A stretch of 17,065 nt of DNA from contig CAZFPQ010000148.1 in NCBI GenBank assembly GCA_964521065.1, positions 1-17,065 of the forward strand, written 5' to 3'. The notes under the pieces were generated by a model that saw only the letters and a list, made by a program, of their open reading frames with translations, did no database searches and was not told the origin of the DNA. A program made the position numbers and the translations under genes. Of this stretch, positions 6,322 through 14,931 are shown piece after piece (positions within the stretch are counted from its first letter, which is position 1; each line of letters starts with the position of its first letter). The stretch is from CAYVAP01 sp964521065 (GTDB taxonomy: Bacteria; Bacteroidota; Bacteroidia; J057).

Positions 6322-8133
6322 CTATCCCTGTCGCAGCTCTCGAATGCGCTTGCGAACCTCTACAGAAAACAGGCTCCCTGGGTAGGTGGTCAAAAACTCC
6401 AGGTAGTGCTTCATAGCCTGTTCGGGATCCTTGAGGTTGTAGTCATACAGCCTTGCCTTGGTGTAGAGGGCATCGTCTCCGTAGATATCCGTAGCAAATT
6501 GCTCCAAAACTCGGTCGATGTAATCCAGGGCTTTATTGATGTCGTTTTGCTTGAGATAAATCTGGGCCTTTTCCCACAATATCTCATCTGCCAAGGGATG
6601 ATTCGGAAACTCAAAGGCCAGAGAGTCGAGCTTAGTAAGTGAGGCTTGGTAGCGACGTTGGTAGGTAAGAAGCTGGGCTTGGGCAAACTTTTCTAATGCT
6701 ACCGTGGTGCTATCTAGGCCAGTGTTGTCAAGGATCAATAGGTTCAGCTTGATGGCATCATTGGAGATGTCGTTGGCAGTGTTGTCTTTGATTGCTCCTA
6801 GCAAGGCTTGAGAAAGATTGAATTCCCCTTTATAGTATGCCAATTGGGCTAGCTTATAGTTGGCCAGGGCTCCTAACTGACGGTCTTGAAATGAGTCAGC
6901 TACTTCTTTATAAATCAGTTTGGCTTGGTTATAGGCCTGCTGGATCAACAGAATGTCACCGATGAGCAATTGACCTTTGGCCCAGTCGTCGGCACGTAGA
7001 AACTGTCTTTGGGCTACCAATGCCTGAAGCTCTTCCAGTGCCTGATCTAAATCGTTGAGATAAAATACCATGAGGCGAGCCCGGCGATAGATGGCGTCAA
7101 AGTATTGTGGCCTTCGCCCAAACTCTTCCAATAACTCTCCATAGTCTCCCACGGCCAGCTCAATGGCACCCATGTCAGGTGGAATACTCTCAAAGGCAAG
7201 TAATTCTCCATTGGTGGCTTTTTCAAAATGGGCCTGAAAAAAGTAGGGAGAATCTTTCTTCTTGTCTATGATGTAGTCAAAAGCATTTGAGGAAAGTTCG
7301 TATTCTTTGTTGTTACGCATGGTCCGGGCAAAGCGAAATACCCGCTCTCCATCTTCTCTAAATAAACGGTCAATGGATTTTACTTGGATGAAGGCTTCAA
7401 AGAAGTTTTCATCTAGGACATAAAACTCATATAACATAGAGCGCAGTCCTAAGTCGTTGGGATATTTGTCTACGGCCTTAAGTAGAACCTTTTCTACCTC
7501 TGTCGCTGCCGATACCGGCGCAGGTGGGGTGATCAAATTGAGAACATTGAGGTTAGCCGCAGCTAAATTCCCCGGATCAGAATAATAGAGATTGAGGTAT
7601 TCTTCGGCTGCTGCTTGGTAATTGCCTTGTCGCTCGTGAAGGTTAGCTATTTCATTGCTGAAAATATAAGAGCGCCGCAGGGTCTTTCGTGCAGTTTGGT
7701 AGGCTTCTAAAGCCCACCTTATATTTCCACTTTGATAAAGGTAAGCCCCTATTTTGACGAAGTCGCCTTCAGTATTCAGTCCTTTATGAATCACATCGTC
7801 ATATAAGTCATCAGAAGCCTTAATTTCCCCACTCTTAGCCAGTAAGCCCGCTTTCACGATGGGATAGATGGGGACGTTTTTTTCCTTGCGTATGACCCGA
7901 TCCAAAAACTTGATTGCGGAAGGAAAGTCCCCTAGGTATTCGTAGCTCTCCACCATGCGCAAAGCATAACGCTCCTGGGGACTACGGCGATAAACCTTGT
8001 CATATAATTCAAGGGCGGACTCATATTCGCCATCTGCAAAATAGCGGTCAGCTAGTTCGGCTTCGGGATCCCCTTGAGACCAAGCCAGAGGAAGGAGGGC
8101 ACTCAGAATGGCCCAGATCAACACATGCTTCAT
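6322..8133 (-). CDS. Secreted tetratricopeptide-repeat protein
   Basis: A 603-residue exported protein built mostly of helical TPR repeats. Residues 1-19 are a signal peptide (hydrophobic core, then AWS before Gln). The first clear TPR unit is at about 26-57 (ADRYFADGEYESALELYDKVY), others follow to about residue 190, and the C-terminal third resumes with units such as ALDYIDRVLEQF and AMKHYLEFLTTYPGS near the end. The C-terminal repeats resemble those of periplasmic YbgF/CpoB and outer-membrane assembly lipoproteins, but there is no lipobox. No catalytic motif is visible, so a scaffold role in the periplasm is the likeliest reading. It lies 166 bases after the photolyase on the same strand and probably has its own transcript. 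Substrate or partners are unknown. Confidence 0.85.
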   Translation of the reverse strand: MKHVLIWAILSALLPLAWSQGDPEAELADRYFADGEYESALELYDKVYRRSPQERYALRMVESYEYLGDFPSAIKFLDRVIRKEKNVPIYPIVKAGLLAKSGEIKASDDLYDDVIHKGLNTEGDFVKIGAYLYQSGNIRWALEAYQTARKTLRRSYIFSNEIANLHERQGNYQAAAEEYLNLYYSDPGNLAAANLNVLNLITPPAPVSAATEVEKVLLKAVDKYPNDLGLRSMLYEFYVLDENFFEAFIQVKSIDRLFREDGERVFRFARTMRNNKEYELSSNAFDYIIDKKKDSPYFFQAHFEKATNGELLAFESIPPDMGAIELAVGDYGELLEEFGRRPQYFDAIYRRARLMVFYLNDLDQALEELQALVAQRQFLRADDWAKGQLLIGDILLIQQAYNQAKLIYKEVADSFQDRQLGALANYKLAQLAYYKGEFNLSQALLGAIKDNTANDISNDAIKLNLLILDNTGLDSTTVALEKFAQAQLLTYQRRYQASLTKLDSLAFEFPNHPLADEILWEKAQIYLKQNDINKALDYIDRVLEQFATDIYGDDALYTKARLYDYNLKDPEQAMKHYLEFLTTYPGSLFSVEVRKRIRELRQG

Positions 8134-8190
8134 ATCCTATCAAACGGTGAATCTTCAAATAAGGTACGGATGATCGCAATGCCAAATGAA

Positions 8191-8227
8191 GAGACATTGA
8201 GATGCTAAGATATGGGGAGATGGAGAC
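8191..8227 (+). repeat. Purine-rich intergenic repeat, copy 3
   Basis: GAGACATTGAGAT (8191-8203) and GAGATGGAGAC (8217-8227) lie close together in the 166-base spacer between the TPR gene and the photolyase gene, on the strand opposite to both genes. They belong to the same pattern as 284-296 (minus) and 6231-6243 (plus). Confidence 0.5.
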
Positions 8228-8299
8228 CTAGGTAAATCCTATATTCGATTGGCCTGAGTGTCCTTGCCCTTTTGGTTGAAAGGCTGAATGCCTGATTAA

Positions 8300-9604
8300 T
8301 TAATCCTTGCTCAAAGCTCTCTTATAGGTATCCAGGCAACGCTGTCGAGCCATTTTGTGATCTACGATGGGCCGAGGATAAGCAGGAGTACCAAATTCAG
8401 GACACCATTGCCGGACATACCTCAATTCCGGATCAAACTTTTTCATTTGTGATTCTGGATTGAATACCCGGAAATAGGGGGCCGCATCGGTGCCACAACC
8501 TGCCGCCCACTGCCAACCGCCATTATTTGAGGCCAACTCAAAATCCAGCAATTTTTCCGCAAAATAGGCCTCTCCCCATTGCCAGTCGATCAAAAGGTGT
8601 TTGGTCAAAAAACTCGCCACAACCATGCGAGCTCGGTTGTGCATGAAGCCCGTGGCCGCAATTTCTCGCATGGCGGCATCCACTATGGGATAGCCCGTCT
8701 TGCCTTCTTTCCACTTGTCAAACTCTCCTTCGTCATTGCGCCACTCGATTCGGGCATAGTCAGGTCGGAAAGGGCCTTGCACCACGTGGGGAAAGTTCCA
8801 TAAAATCTGGGCATAAAATTCTCGCCAGATCAACTCATTCAGGTAGGTATCGCTCAGCTGCTGAGCCTTGCGTGCAAGCTTGCGGATGCTAATGGTACCA
8901 TGACGCAGATGTATGCCCAGTCGGCTGGTACTCCTGATCCCTGGGAAATTGCGCTTCTCTGCATAATGGCGGATGATCTCTTCGTCGGCTGTCTGGGTGG
9001 GGAATGGAATGTCGGCGGGCGAAAAACCCATCTCTTCTAGGAGCGGAAGAGGGAGGGGCGGGCTCTTAAAAAAGTGCCGAAAGTGGCTCTCCGTATCGAA
9101 TGATGCCAGCCGATCTTCTCCTAAGTTAGCTCGCCATTTTTTGGAATAAGGAGTAAAGACTGAATAAGGCTTGCCCCCATTGGTGAGGATCTCTTCTTTC
9201 GCAAACAATACATGATCTCGGTGTTGCTTCAATTCCGCACCAAGTTCTGTCAATCTTTGCGAAAGCTCTCCGTCCCGACGACGGGCATAGGGCTCGTAGT
9301 CTTCGTTGGTGTGCACCAGGTTGATGCCGTATTCCCGGACTAACTCAGGCCAGATTTCTTCCGGTAAACCGTACTTGACTACCAGGCTGCTGCCTAATTT
9401 TGTCAACATGGCCTGAATCTTGGTGAGACTTTGATGGATAAACTCAACCCTGGCGTCTTTTTCGGGGAGCTCTTCTAAGATGTGCCGGTCAAAGATGAAT
9501 ACGGGTACCACCGGCTGGCCTGAACTTAGGGCGTGGTAGAGACCTGTATTGTCATCAAGACGTAAGTCTCGGCGGAACCAAAAAGCAGTTTTTGCAGCGG
9601 ACAT
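8300..9604 (-). CDS. phrB: Class I deoxyribodipyrimidine photolyase
   Basis: A 434-residue light-driven flavoprotein that splits UV-induced cyclobutane pyrimidine dimers in DNA. The N-terminal antenna domain starts with FWFRRDLRLDDN (8-19). The FAD-binding half carries NELIWREFY (256-264), EGKTGYPIVDAAMR (300-313), MHNRARM (321-327) and NNGGWQWAAG (360-369). Trp288, Trp341 and Trp364 align with the electron-transfer triad of the E. coli enzyme (W306, W359, W382), and Trp260 with its dimer-contacting W277. These features fit a class I photolyase rather than a cryptochrome, although exact damage specificity (CPD or 6-4) cannot be proven by eye. Length is a little shorter than E. coli PhrB (472). 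The gene is divergent from the htrA-like gene; the 166-base spacer gives no clear promoter for it. An antenna pigment cannot be assigned. Confidence 0.93.
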   Translation of the reverse strand: MSAAKTAFWFRRDLRLDDNTGLYHALSSGQPVVPVFIFDRHILEELPEKDARVEFIHQSLTKIQAMLTKLGSSLVVKYGLPEEIWPELVREYGINLVHTNEDYEPYARRRDGELSQRLTELGAELKQHRDHVLFAKEEILTNGGKPYSVFTPYSKKWRANLGEDRLASFDTESHFRHFFKSPPLPLPLLEEMGFSPADIPFPTQTADEEIIRHYAEKRNFPGIRSTSRLGIHLRHGTISIRKLARKAQQLSDTYLNELIWREFYAQILWNFPHVVQGPFRPDYARIEWRNDEGEFDKWKEGKTGYPIVDAAMREIAATGFMHNRARMVVASFLTKHLLIDWQWGEAYFAEKLLDFELASNNGGWQWAAGCGTDAAPYFRVFNPESQMKKFDPELRYVRQWCPEFGTPAYPRPIVDHKMARQRCLDTYKRALSKD

Positions 9605-9710
9605 GAATGGAGGGGGATTCGGACTTAAATCGTCCCAAGCTAACCGCCAAAGGCAGCTATTGTTTAAGGGAGGGGTGTTTGCGGGAATGTCTGAGCTTGG
9701 GGAGTCTTAG

Positions 9711-9741
9711 GTTGGAAAGCTGAGGGCTGATCCCTATTTTG
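9711..9741 (+). promoter_or_regulatory. Candidate promoter of the HtrA protease gene
   Basis: TTG (9712-9714), a 20-base spacer and TATTTTG (9735-9741) fit the Bacteroidota pattern TTG-N(17-23)-TAnnTTTG with one base fewer in the -7 box. A start near 9748 would leave a leader of about 23 bases before the ATG at 9771. Confidence 0.4.
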
Positions 9742-9770
9742 ATGAACAAATTCATTTAGCAATTTTCCAT

Positions 9771-11288
9771 ATGAGCACAAAGCAACTTGCTTGGCTGGTG
9801 GCAGGATCAGTAGTCCTGTTGATATTGGGGTCTTTGGGGGGAGCAGCCATGTACGCAAAGCTCTTTGCCCCTGAAGTGGTTTACGTAGAAAGGGAGGCGG
9901 TACCTACGGCTTTTAGTCCCATGACTCAATCCAGCGTCGCCCGTGCTCACCAAGGAGAAGAGTTGCCATCGCGAGAGGAATTACGCCTTCCTGCCGTTGG
10001 GGCATATCCCAGCTTTGTGAATGCCTCCAACTTGGCCCGTCCGGCCGTAGTCCACATCAAATCTAGTTTTGGGCGTCGAAGTCAGAGTGGAAATTCCGAC
10101 TTTTTCTCGAATCCCTTCAAGGACTTCTTTGACGATGACATGGGAGAAGTTCCTCAGAGCCTCGCTTCTGGTTCTGGGGTGCTGATCTCTGCAGATGGCT
10201 ACATTGCGACGAACAACCACGTGATACAGGATGCTTCAGAGGTCGAAGTGACCCTATTTGATAACCGTACTTTTCCTGCTCGAGTTATTGGGACGGATCT
10301 CTCTACGGATTTAGCCTTGATCAAAATTGACGGAAAAGCCCTTCCTCATTTATCCTTTGGGGATTCAGACCAAGTAGAGGTGGGGCAATGGGTGCTGGCG
10401 GTAGGCAACCCTATGGATCTTACCTCCACTGTCACGGCAGGCATCGTCAGCGCCAAAGGGCGCAACATCAACCTGCTACGCAATGACTCTGAGTACGCCA
10501 TCGAATCTTTTATTCAAACTGATGCTGCGGTCAACAAAGGCAACAGCGGTGGAGCCTTGGTAGACGATGCTGGGAATTTAATTGGGATCAACACTGCCAT
10601 TGCTTCTCGCACTGGTTATTATGCGGGTTATTCCTTTGCTATTCCTGCGACCATCGCTCAGAAGGTGATGGAAGATCTACTGGCTTATGGGGAAGTGCGT
10701 CGGGGATATCTTGGTGTATCTATCCGCCCGGTCAATTCGGATCTTGCAGAAGCCAAGGATCTAAGGGTGCTCAAAGGAGCCTACGTAACAGAAGTAAACC
10801 CCGAGCTGGGGGCTTACCAAGTGGGGATTCGGCGTGGAGATGTGATAGTCTCTGTTAACCAAGTTCCAGTGAACAGCTCATCTGAGCTACAAGAGCAAGT
10901 CAGCCGGTATCGGCCTGGTGATCGGATCGAGGTTCGTTTGTTTCGAGGGAAAAAAGAGATGTCCTTCCGAGTACCGCTTAAAGGCCTAGAAACCGATCGA
11001 GTAATTGCTTTGCGCAGTAGCCTAGAGTTTCGTGGAAATCTGTTCCGCTTGCCGAGTCGCGACGAGCTTAGAAAGCTTGATGTCGATGCGGGAGTCATGG
11101 TGGAAGAGGCTGGCGAAACCATGTCCCGGAACGGAGTTCAGAAAGGATTTGTCATCACCGGGATAGACGGTGAAACCATTCGCAGCATCGAAGATCTTGA
11201 ACGTGCCTTCGAACAATCTGGCGATTACCTTACGATTAAGGGGCTATATAGCAAAGGTATGGTCGCTTCTTACAGCTTCAGATGGTAG
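9771..11288 (+). CDS. degP: HtrA/Deg-family serine protease with two PDZ domains
   Basis: A 505-residue periplasmic protease and chaperone of the Do family that degrades or holds misfolded envelope proteins. Residues 7-27 are one hydrophobic segment that could be an uncleaved membrane anchor or a signal peptide; no clear cleavage site is seen. The trypsin-like domain spans about 80-300, with His150 (TNNHV), Asp180 (STDLALIKI) and Ser259 (GNSGGAL) forming the catalytic triad. Two PDZ domains follow: the first at about 312-402 begins at RGYLGVSIRP and includes GIRRGDVIVSVN, and the second at about 418-500 includes GFVITGIDGETI. The region at 100-130 matches the variable LA-loop area and is rich in Phe and Asp. 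The gene stands alone on the plus strand, with a promoter-like sequence close by. The symbol follows the family; degQ or htrA would fit equally well. Confidence 0.93.
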   Translation: MSTKQLAWLVAGSVVLLILGSLGGAAMYAKLFAPEVVYVEREAVPTAFSPMTQSSVARAHQGEELPSREELRLPAVGAYPSFVNASNLARPAVVHIKSSFGRRSQSGNSDFFSNPFKDFFDDDMGEVPQSLASGSGVLISADGYIATNNHVIQDASEVEVTLFDNRTFPARVIGTDLSTDLALIKIDGKALPHLSFGDSDQVEVGQWVLAVGNPMDLTSTVTAGIVSAKGRNINLLRNDSEYAIESFIQTDAAVNKGNSGGALVDDAGNLIGINTAIASRTGYYAGYSFAIPATIAQKVMEDLLAYGEVRRGYLGVSIRPVNSDLAEAKDLRVLKGAYVTEVNPELGAYQVGIRRGDVIVSVNQVPVNSSSELQEQVSRYRPGDRIEVRLFRGKKEMSFRVPLKGLETDRVIALRSSLEFRGNLFRLPSRDELRKLDVDAGVMVEEAGETMSRNGVQKGFVITGIDGETIRSIEDLERAFEQSGDYLTIKGLYSKGMVASYSFRW

Positions 11289-11503
11289 CTTATTCGAGGT
11301 GGATTACCGCTCAACTAGCGAGAATATCTATTCAGATTGCATTTTTGAGTCCTCAAGTGCATACCCATATTGATCTGGGCTGGGGAATGTATTTTAAGGA
11401 GAACAATCTTGTTGCTCATCTTACATATGTGGTGAGATTGGTTTCTCTTGACAACATGCCCCAATCCCTATCGTTAAATTAGCAGCATCTAAACTGCATC
11501 AAT

Positions 11504-12067
11504 ATGGCATCTCGCCTGATCATATACTTGCTCCTAATTTTGAGTGTTGGGTTACCTCTCGGGATCCGAGCCCAAAGTCATATGTTCTTGCCCTTTGGTG
11601 AAAGCAAGAAGGAGGTGTTGTCTTATTTACAAAACCGGGATTATGTAATCGAAGCTGAGGAAGATCGTGACCTCAACGTAGTCCGCGCTATTTTATCTAA
11701 TCAGAAACAAATAGAATACGCATTCTACGGGAACCGGCTCTATGCCATCACGATGCTGAACCATTACACCAATTTGTCTGAGGCAAGTTCTGCCCAGCAG
11801 CACCTATTGGAATACCTCAAATCATCGGGTGCTCCTGAAATTACCCGCACCGGTGAGGAACCCTTTGTGTGCTACACGGCCATCACTTCCTCTCGGGTGT
11901 TAAAGGTCTTCATTCGCCAGCATACCAGTACCCGTTCTATCATCTTATCTTCGATCAGCTTGGCCCATGGGCCTGATATGACAGAAGATGATTTCTTTTA
12001 TGAACGGCGTTACTTCCCGCAGGAAGGAAATCCCATCAGCAAAGGAGCCGGTGGCGGTCAGGAATAG
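11504..12067 (+). CDS. Small secreted protein of unknown function
   Basis: A 187-residue protein I do not recognise. Residues 1-23 form a signal peptide (hydrophobic core, ending IRA before Gln24), so it should be exported. The mature part begins with FLPFGESKKEVLSYLQNRDYV (29-49), where the PFG-x-SK-x-x-V pattern looks like the start of a small helical fold, and continues as mixed helix and strand. There is no lipobox, second membrane segment or catalytic motif. The last 20 residues are Gly/Pro-rich and probably unstructured. The gene follows htrA on the same strand after 215 bases with no convincing promoter in between, so co-transcription is possible but unproven. ATG at 11504 is the only start that leaves the signal intact. 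Confidence 0.7.
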   Translation: MASRLIIYLLLILSVGLPLGIRAQSHMFLPFGESKKEVLSYLQNRDYVIEAEEDRDLNVVRAILSNQKQIEYAFYGNRLYAITMLNHYTNLSEASSAQQHLLEYLKSSGAPEITRTGEEPFVCYTAITSSRVLKVFIRQHTSTRSIILSSISLAHGPDMTEDDFFYERRYFPQEGNPISKGAGGGQE

Positions 12068-12323
12068 CCCCTCAATTTGAATCCAACCAAGTGCTTTTAG
12101 CCCGATATTTCAGCCTTATGGGCTGGTTATGGCCCCGCTAATCTTTGAGTTGGTTGTCTCTTTGATTCCTAACCTAATGAATAGGTGTACAGAGAGAAAT
12201 TCGGTAAAAAAGTATCAATCACGAGGCGAGGAACAATAATTAAGTTCCCTTCTCAGTTTATATACCAAATTCCAACCACACAACCGGAAGAATTGGGAGT
12301 AGCGTGCGTTTCATACGCGCATG

Positions 12324-12353
12324 GGCTTGTCCTGGCGAGGGCAAGCCTTTTTT
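12324..12353 (+). terminator. Rho-independent terminator downstream of the 187-residue gene
   Basis: GGCTTGTCC (12324-12332) and GGGCAAGCC (12339-12347) form a 9-bp stem with one T-G wobble on the plus strand and a 6-base loop, followed by six T. The wobble would be an A-C mismatch on the minus strand, so the plus orientation is favoured. It is about 257 bases after the 187-residue gene's stop. Confidence 0.75.
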
Positions 12354-12484
12354 GTGGTATTGGGAAAATGGGTGATGGCGATATTGAGAGAATAAATATG
12401 GCAAATAGAGACCTTGATATCCTGATATCTTGGGCAGCAGGCCTGACTTTTGGTCACATTCTATGCCTTTTGAGTACATTCAAT

Positions 12485-12507
12485 AGGCTTATGTCAAAAG
12501 CCTTTTT
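12485..12507 (+). terminator. Second terminator-like hairpin, plus strand
   Basis: AGGCTT (12485-12490) and AAGCCT (12498-12503) form a perfect 6-bp stem with a 7-base loop, followed by four T. It is weaker than the hairpin at 12324 and lies 130 bases further on, with no gene in between. It could catch read-through, end a short RNA, or be chance. Confidence 0.35.
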
Positions 12508-12605
12508 GACTAGAGATTTGACCTGCAAGCAGATATGGGAGGTCTGGTAAGGTTCCGCGCTCCCTGCATCCATCCTCCCTTTTGGGCCCTTAATTCTGCG
12601 CCTTC

Positions 12606-13679
12606 TTATTTGACTTCCACCACATGTTTTCCCTTCTCAATCATGTAGCCAAAACTTTGGAGTTTTAGACCAAATTCGCTGGTGATTTCCTTGAATTTAG
12701 CTTCGAAACCAGGATCTACAGCGATGAGCAGGCCTCCGCTGGTTTGGGGATCACACAGGATATTTTTCTGCTCTTCTGTAATGGGACAGATTTTATGATG
12801 ATAACTGTCATAGTTTCGCTGAGTACCCCCAGGAATATGTTTGTTTTTGATGTACTCGGGTAGGATGCTAAATCTGGGTACTTGATCAAACTGAATCTCG
12901 GCCGAAAGCCCGCTGCTTTCACACATTTCACTAAGATGCCCTAAGAGGCCAAATCCTGTCACATCTGTCATGGCGTGAACAAAGGAATGGCGACCCAAGA
13001 GTTCACCTAGCTGATTCAAGGTGGTCATGGACTTGAGCGCCATGGCACTATGTTCGGGATCGACTTGCCCCATCTTTTGGGCGGTAGAGAGAATACCGAC
13101 CCCGAGTCGCTTGGTCAGGAACAGTTTATCCCCGACTTTGGCCCCTCCATTACGTTTGAGCCGATTGGTGGGTACTCGGCCAGTAACGGCCAAGCCAAAT
13201 ATAGGCTCGGGGTTATCAATGCTATGGCCTCCAGCCAAAGGAATACCTGCCTCTCGGCACACATATTTTGCACCTTCTAGCACTTGACCAGCCACTGCCG
13301 CGGGTATTTTATCCACAGGCCAGCCTAGGATCGCAATAGCCATCATCGGGGCACCCCCCATGGCATAGATATCACTCATCGCATTGACAGAGGCAATCCG
13401 ACCAAAGTCAAACGCGTCGTCTACGATGGGCATGAAAAAATCTGTGGTACTAAGAATGGCTGTACCATCCCCCAAATCGTAAGCTGCGGCGTCATCTCGA
13501 TTTTCGTTTCCGATGAGGAGGTTTGGGTGGGGCAATTGGGCTTTCCCCTGACTTAAGATGGTATCTAAGACTTTGGGCGAAATTTTGCATCCGCAACCAG
13601 CACCATGGCTGTACTGAGTGAGTTTGATGGAGTCAGGCTTTTCAGGGGAGGAAGCTATATCAGATGGCTGCTTGTTCAT
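12606..13679 (-). CDS. selD: Selenide, water dikinase (selenophosphate synthase)
   Basis: A 357-residue enzyme that uses ATP, selenide and water to make selenophosphate, the selenium donor for tRNA 2-selenouridine and for selenocysteine. It follows the E. coli protein closely: SHGAGCGCKISPK (25-36) carries the catalytic Cys29 and Lys32 (Cys17 and Lys20 in E. coli). Other family blocks are DDAAAYDLGDG, TTDFFMPIVDDAFDFGRIA, AMGGAPMMAIAILGW, GGHSIDNPEPIFGL, MTDVTGFGLLGHL and CDPQTSGGLL. The N-terminal tail is about a dozen residues longer than in E. coli. The active site has cysteine, not an in-frame TGA for selenocysteine. The gene is 15 bases downstream of mnmH on the same strand, so they are almost certainly one transcript. 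Confidence 0.96.
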   Translation of the reverse strand: MNKQPSDIASSPEKPDSIKLTQYSHGAGCGCKISPKVLDTILSQGKAQLPHPNLLIGNENRDDAAAYDLGDGTAILSTTDFFMPIVDDAFDFGRIASVNAMSDIYAMGGAPMMAIAILGWPVDKIPAAVAGQVLEGAKYVCREAGIPLAGGHSIDNPEPIFGLAVTGRVPTNRLKRNGGAKVGDKLFLTKRLGVGILSTAQKMGQVDPEHSAMALKSMTTLNQLGELLGRHSFVHAMTDVTGFGLLGHLSEMCESSGLSAEIQFDQVPRFSILPEYIKNKHIPGGTQRNYDSYHHKICPITEEQKNILCDPQTSGGLLIAVDPGFEAKFKEITSEFGLKLQSFGYMIEKGKHVVEVK

Positions 13680-13694
13680 TGGGTATGTGAAATT

Positions 13695-14750
13695 CTAAGA
13701 TGTTTGTGGCTTACTCGAGTCAGGAATAGTCTCGACTGATTGGAGCAGCTTAGCAACACTTGCTTGAAGTGCTAAATGTGTTAGATCCAAGTAGACAACT
13801 TTGCTGCTGGGTCTTTGTTCCAGGCCATAGCTATAGGCCTTGTCGTAGTATCTCAATGCAATGCGTGCAGCTTTTTCAGGAGCTCCTTCCTCTACTGCAG
13901 CCAATGCTTCTTTAAGGTTTTGCCCGCCCAAGCGTTTTTTGATTCTGAGAAAGGCAGCCGTTACTTTTTCTGGAGCGCAGTGTCCATAATCTGCCAACAG
14001 TCGTTTCACCCTACTATCTAAGCTCGCTTCGATAACCATTGTCGGAGCTTCCTTCATTTGTTGCCAGAAAGGTTCTGGGATACAAACCCTGCCGATCATC
14101 AAACTCTCGTCTTCTACCCATATTCTACGGGTTCGATCTAGTTCAGTAAGTTTTTGATGGAGTAAGTTGCTAAAGTGTTCGGAAGAAGGTTGAGCTTCTT
14201 GCCCTAAGCCCCCAAAAACGGATCCCTTGTGTTGGGCTAGTCCTTCTAAGTCCAAAATCTGTTCTCCTGCTTGAGCCAAGCCATGGAGGAGTTCTGTCTT
14301 TCCGCTACCACTCTTGCCCCCGAGTATGACCAACTGCAAGGGCTTAGTCAGGGCCTGGCGGGTCCAATTTCGATAAGCCTTGTAGCCTCCCTGTAAGGTA
14401 GCAACATTTAATCCTCCTGCCTTTAGCAATTGGGCCACACTTTGACTACGCATGCCTCCGCGCCAGCAGTGAATACGGACCTGACCTTGAGTTGCTAAGG
14501 CTTTGCCTTTGCGGAGGAGAGAGGCCATTTTAGGCCCTACAATCTCTAAACCACGTTCTAAAGCAAGGTCTGGACCTTGCCGTTTATAAAGCGTTCCAAT
14601 TTCTGCCCGTTCAGAATCCTCGAACAGGGGTAGATTGACGGCTCCTGGAATGTGACCCTTGGCAAATTCTCCTGGAGACCTAACGTCCAAAATGGGCGGA
14701 GAAATGGCGTCTTGCCAGGAGAAAAACTCTGGGACGGCCAAGTGGGTCAT
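13695..14750 (-). CDS. mnmH: tRNA 2-selenouridine synthase
   Basis: A 351-residue enzyme (also called SelU or YbbB) that replaces sulfur by selenium at the wobble 2-thiouridine of certain tRNAs, using selenophosphate from SelD and passing through a geranylated form. An N-terminal rhodanese domain (about 10-130) begins with PILDVRSPGEFAKGHIPGAV and ends with the active-site loop HCWRGGMRSQS, Cys95 being the counterpart of E. coli Cys97. A P-loop (GKSGSGKT, 145-152) opens the C-terminal nucleotide-binding domain. Length matches the family (about 360). It is the first gene of the pair with selD. No strong promoter is visible: seven T lie directly before the ATG at 14750, and a 7-bp inverted repeat (14798-14804 with 14832-14838) lies 50-90 bases upstream. 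Confidence 0.95.
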   Translation of the reverse strand: MTHLAVPEFFSWQDAISPPILDVRSPGEFAKGHIPGAVNLPLFEDSERAEIGTLYKRQGPDLALERGLEIVGPKMASLLRKGKALATQGQVRIHCWRGGMRSQSVAQLLKAGGLNVATLQGGYKAYRNWTRQALTKPLQLVILGGKSGSGKTELLHGLAQAGEQILDLEGLAQHKGSVFGGLGQEAQPSSEHFSNLLHQKLTELDRTRRIWVEDESLMIGRVCIPEPFWQQMKEAPTMVIEASLDSRVKRLLADYGHCAPEKVTAAFLRIKKRLGGQNLKEALAAVEEGAPEKAARIALRYYDKAYSYGLEQRPSSKVVYLDLTHLALQASVAKLLQSVETIPDSSKPQTS

Positions 14751-14797
14751 AAAAAAACATATTGATTAGTGAACGAATTAGAATGGCAAGATCGGAA

Positions 14798-14838
14798 CTA
14801 TCTATTTCAAGAAAAAGTTCTAGAAAATGCCTAGATAG
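14798..14838 (-). other. Inverted repeat upstream of mnmH
   Basis: CTATCTA (14798-14804) and TAGATAG (14832-14838) are perfect 7-bp arms around a 27-base A-rich loop, which contains a smaller AGAA/TTCT pair. It lies 48-88 bases before the mnmH start and could be a leader hairpin or operator. Chance is not excluded. Confidence 0.3.
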
Positions 14839-14931
14839 GGGGAAGTAAGGCGTGGAGGCGAAACTTCTCAGCTTCAATGAGCCCTCCCTCATACCCCCAG
14901 TATTCCGCTAGCAGTAAAAACCATGAACCCA

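Larger units (their letters stand above)
12068..12605. other. 538-bp gap with two plus-strand terminator-like hairpins
   Basis: No convincing gene. Just after the stop there is an inverted repeat, CAACCAA (12084-12090) with TTGGTTG (12150-12156), enclosing AGCCC (12099-12103) and GGGCT (12120-12124). A 6-bp hairpin with one wobble follows at 12304-12320, and two terminator-like hairpins lie at 12324-12353 and 12485-12507. The open frame at 12185-12550 needs a GTG start and reads through both, so I do not annotate it. GATATC occurs twice at about 12417-12430. Confidence 0.5.

Noticed and set aside
8284..8299. Short AGGC/GCCT hairpin after the photolyase stop, as a terminator
   Set aside because: Only 4 bp of stem and no T-run on the minus strand.
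11418..11438. 7-bp hairpin with one wobble after the htrA gene, as a terminator
   Set aside because: The stem is weak and A/T-rich, and it is followed by TGGTTTCTC rather than a T-run.
12185..12550. 121-codon plus-strand open frame in the gap before selD
   Set aside because: It needs a GTG start, has no recognisable domain or signal, and reads through two terminator-like hairpins.
14680..14892. 70-codon minus-strand open frame upstream of mnmH
   Set aside because: It overlaps the mnmH start in another frame and has no recognisable features.
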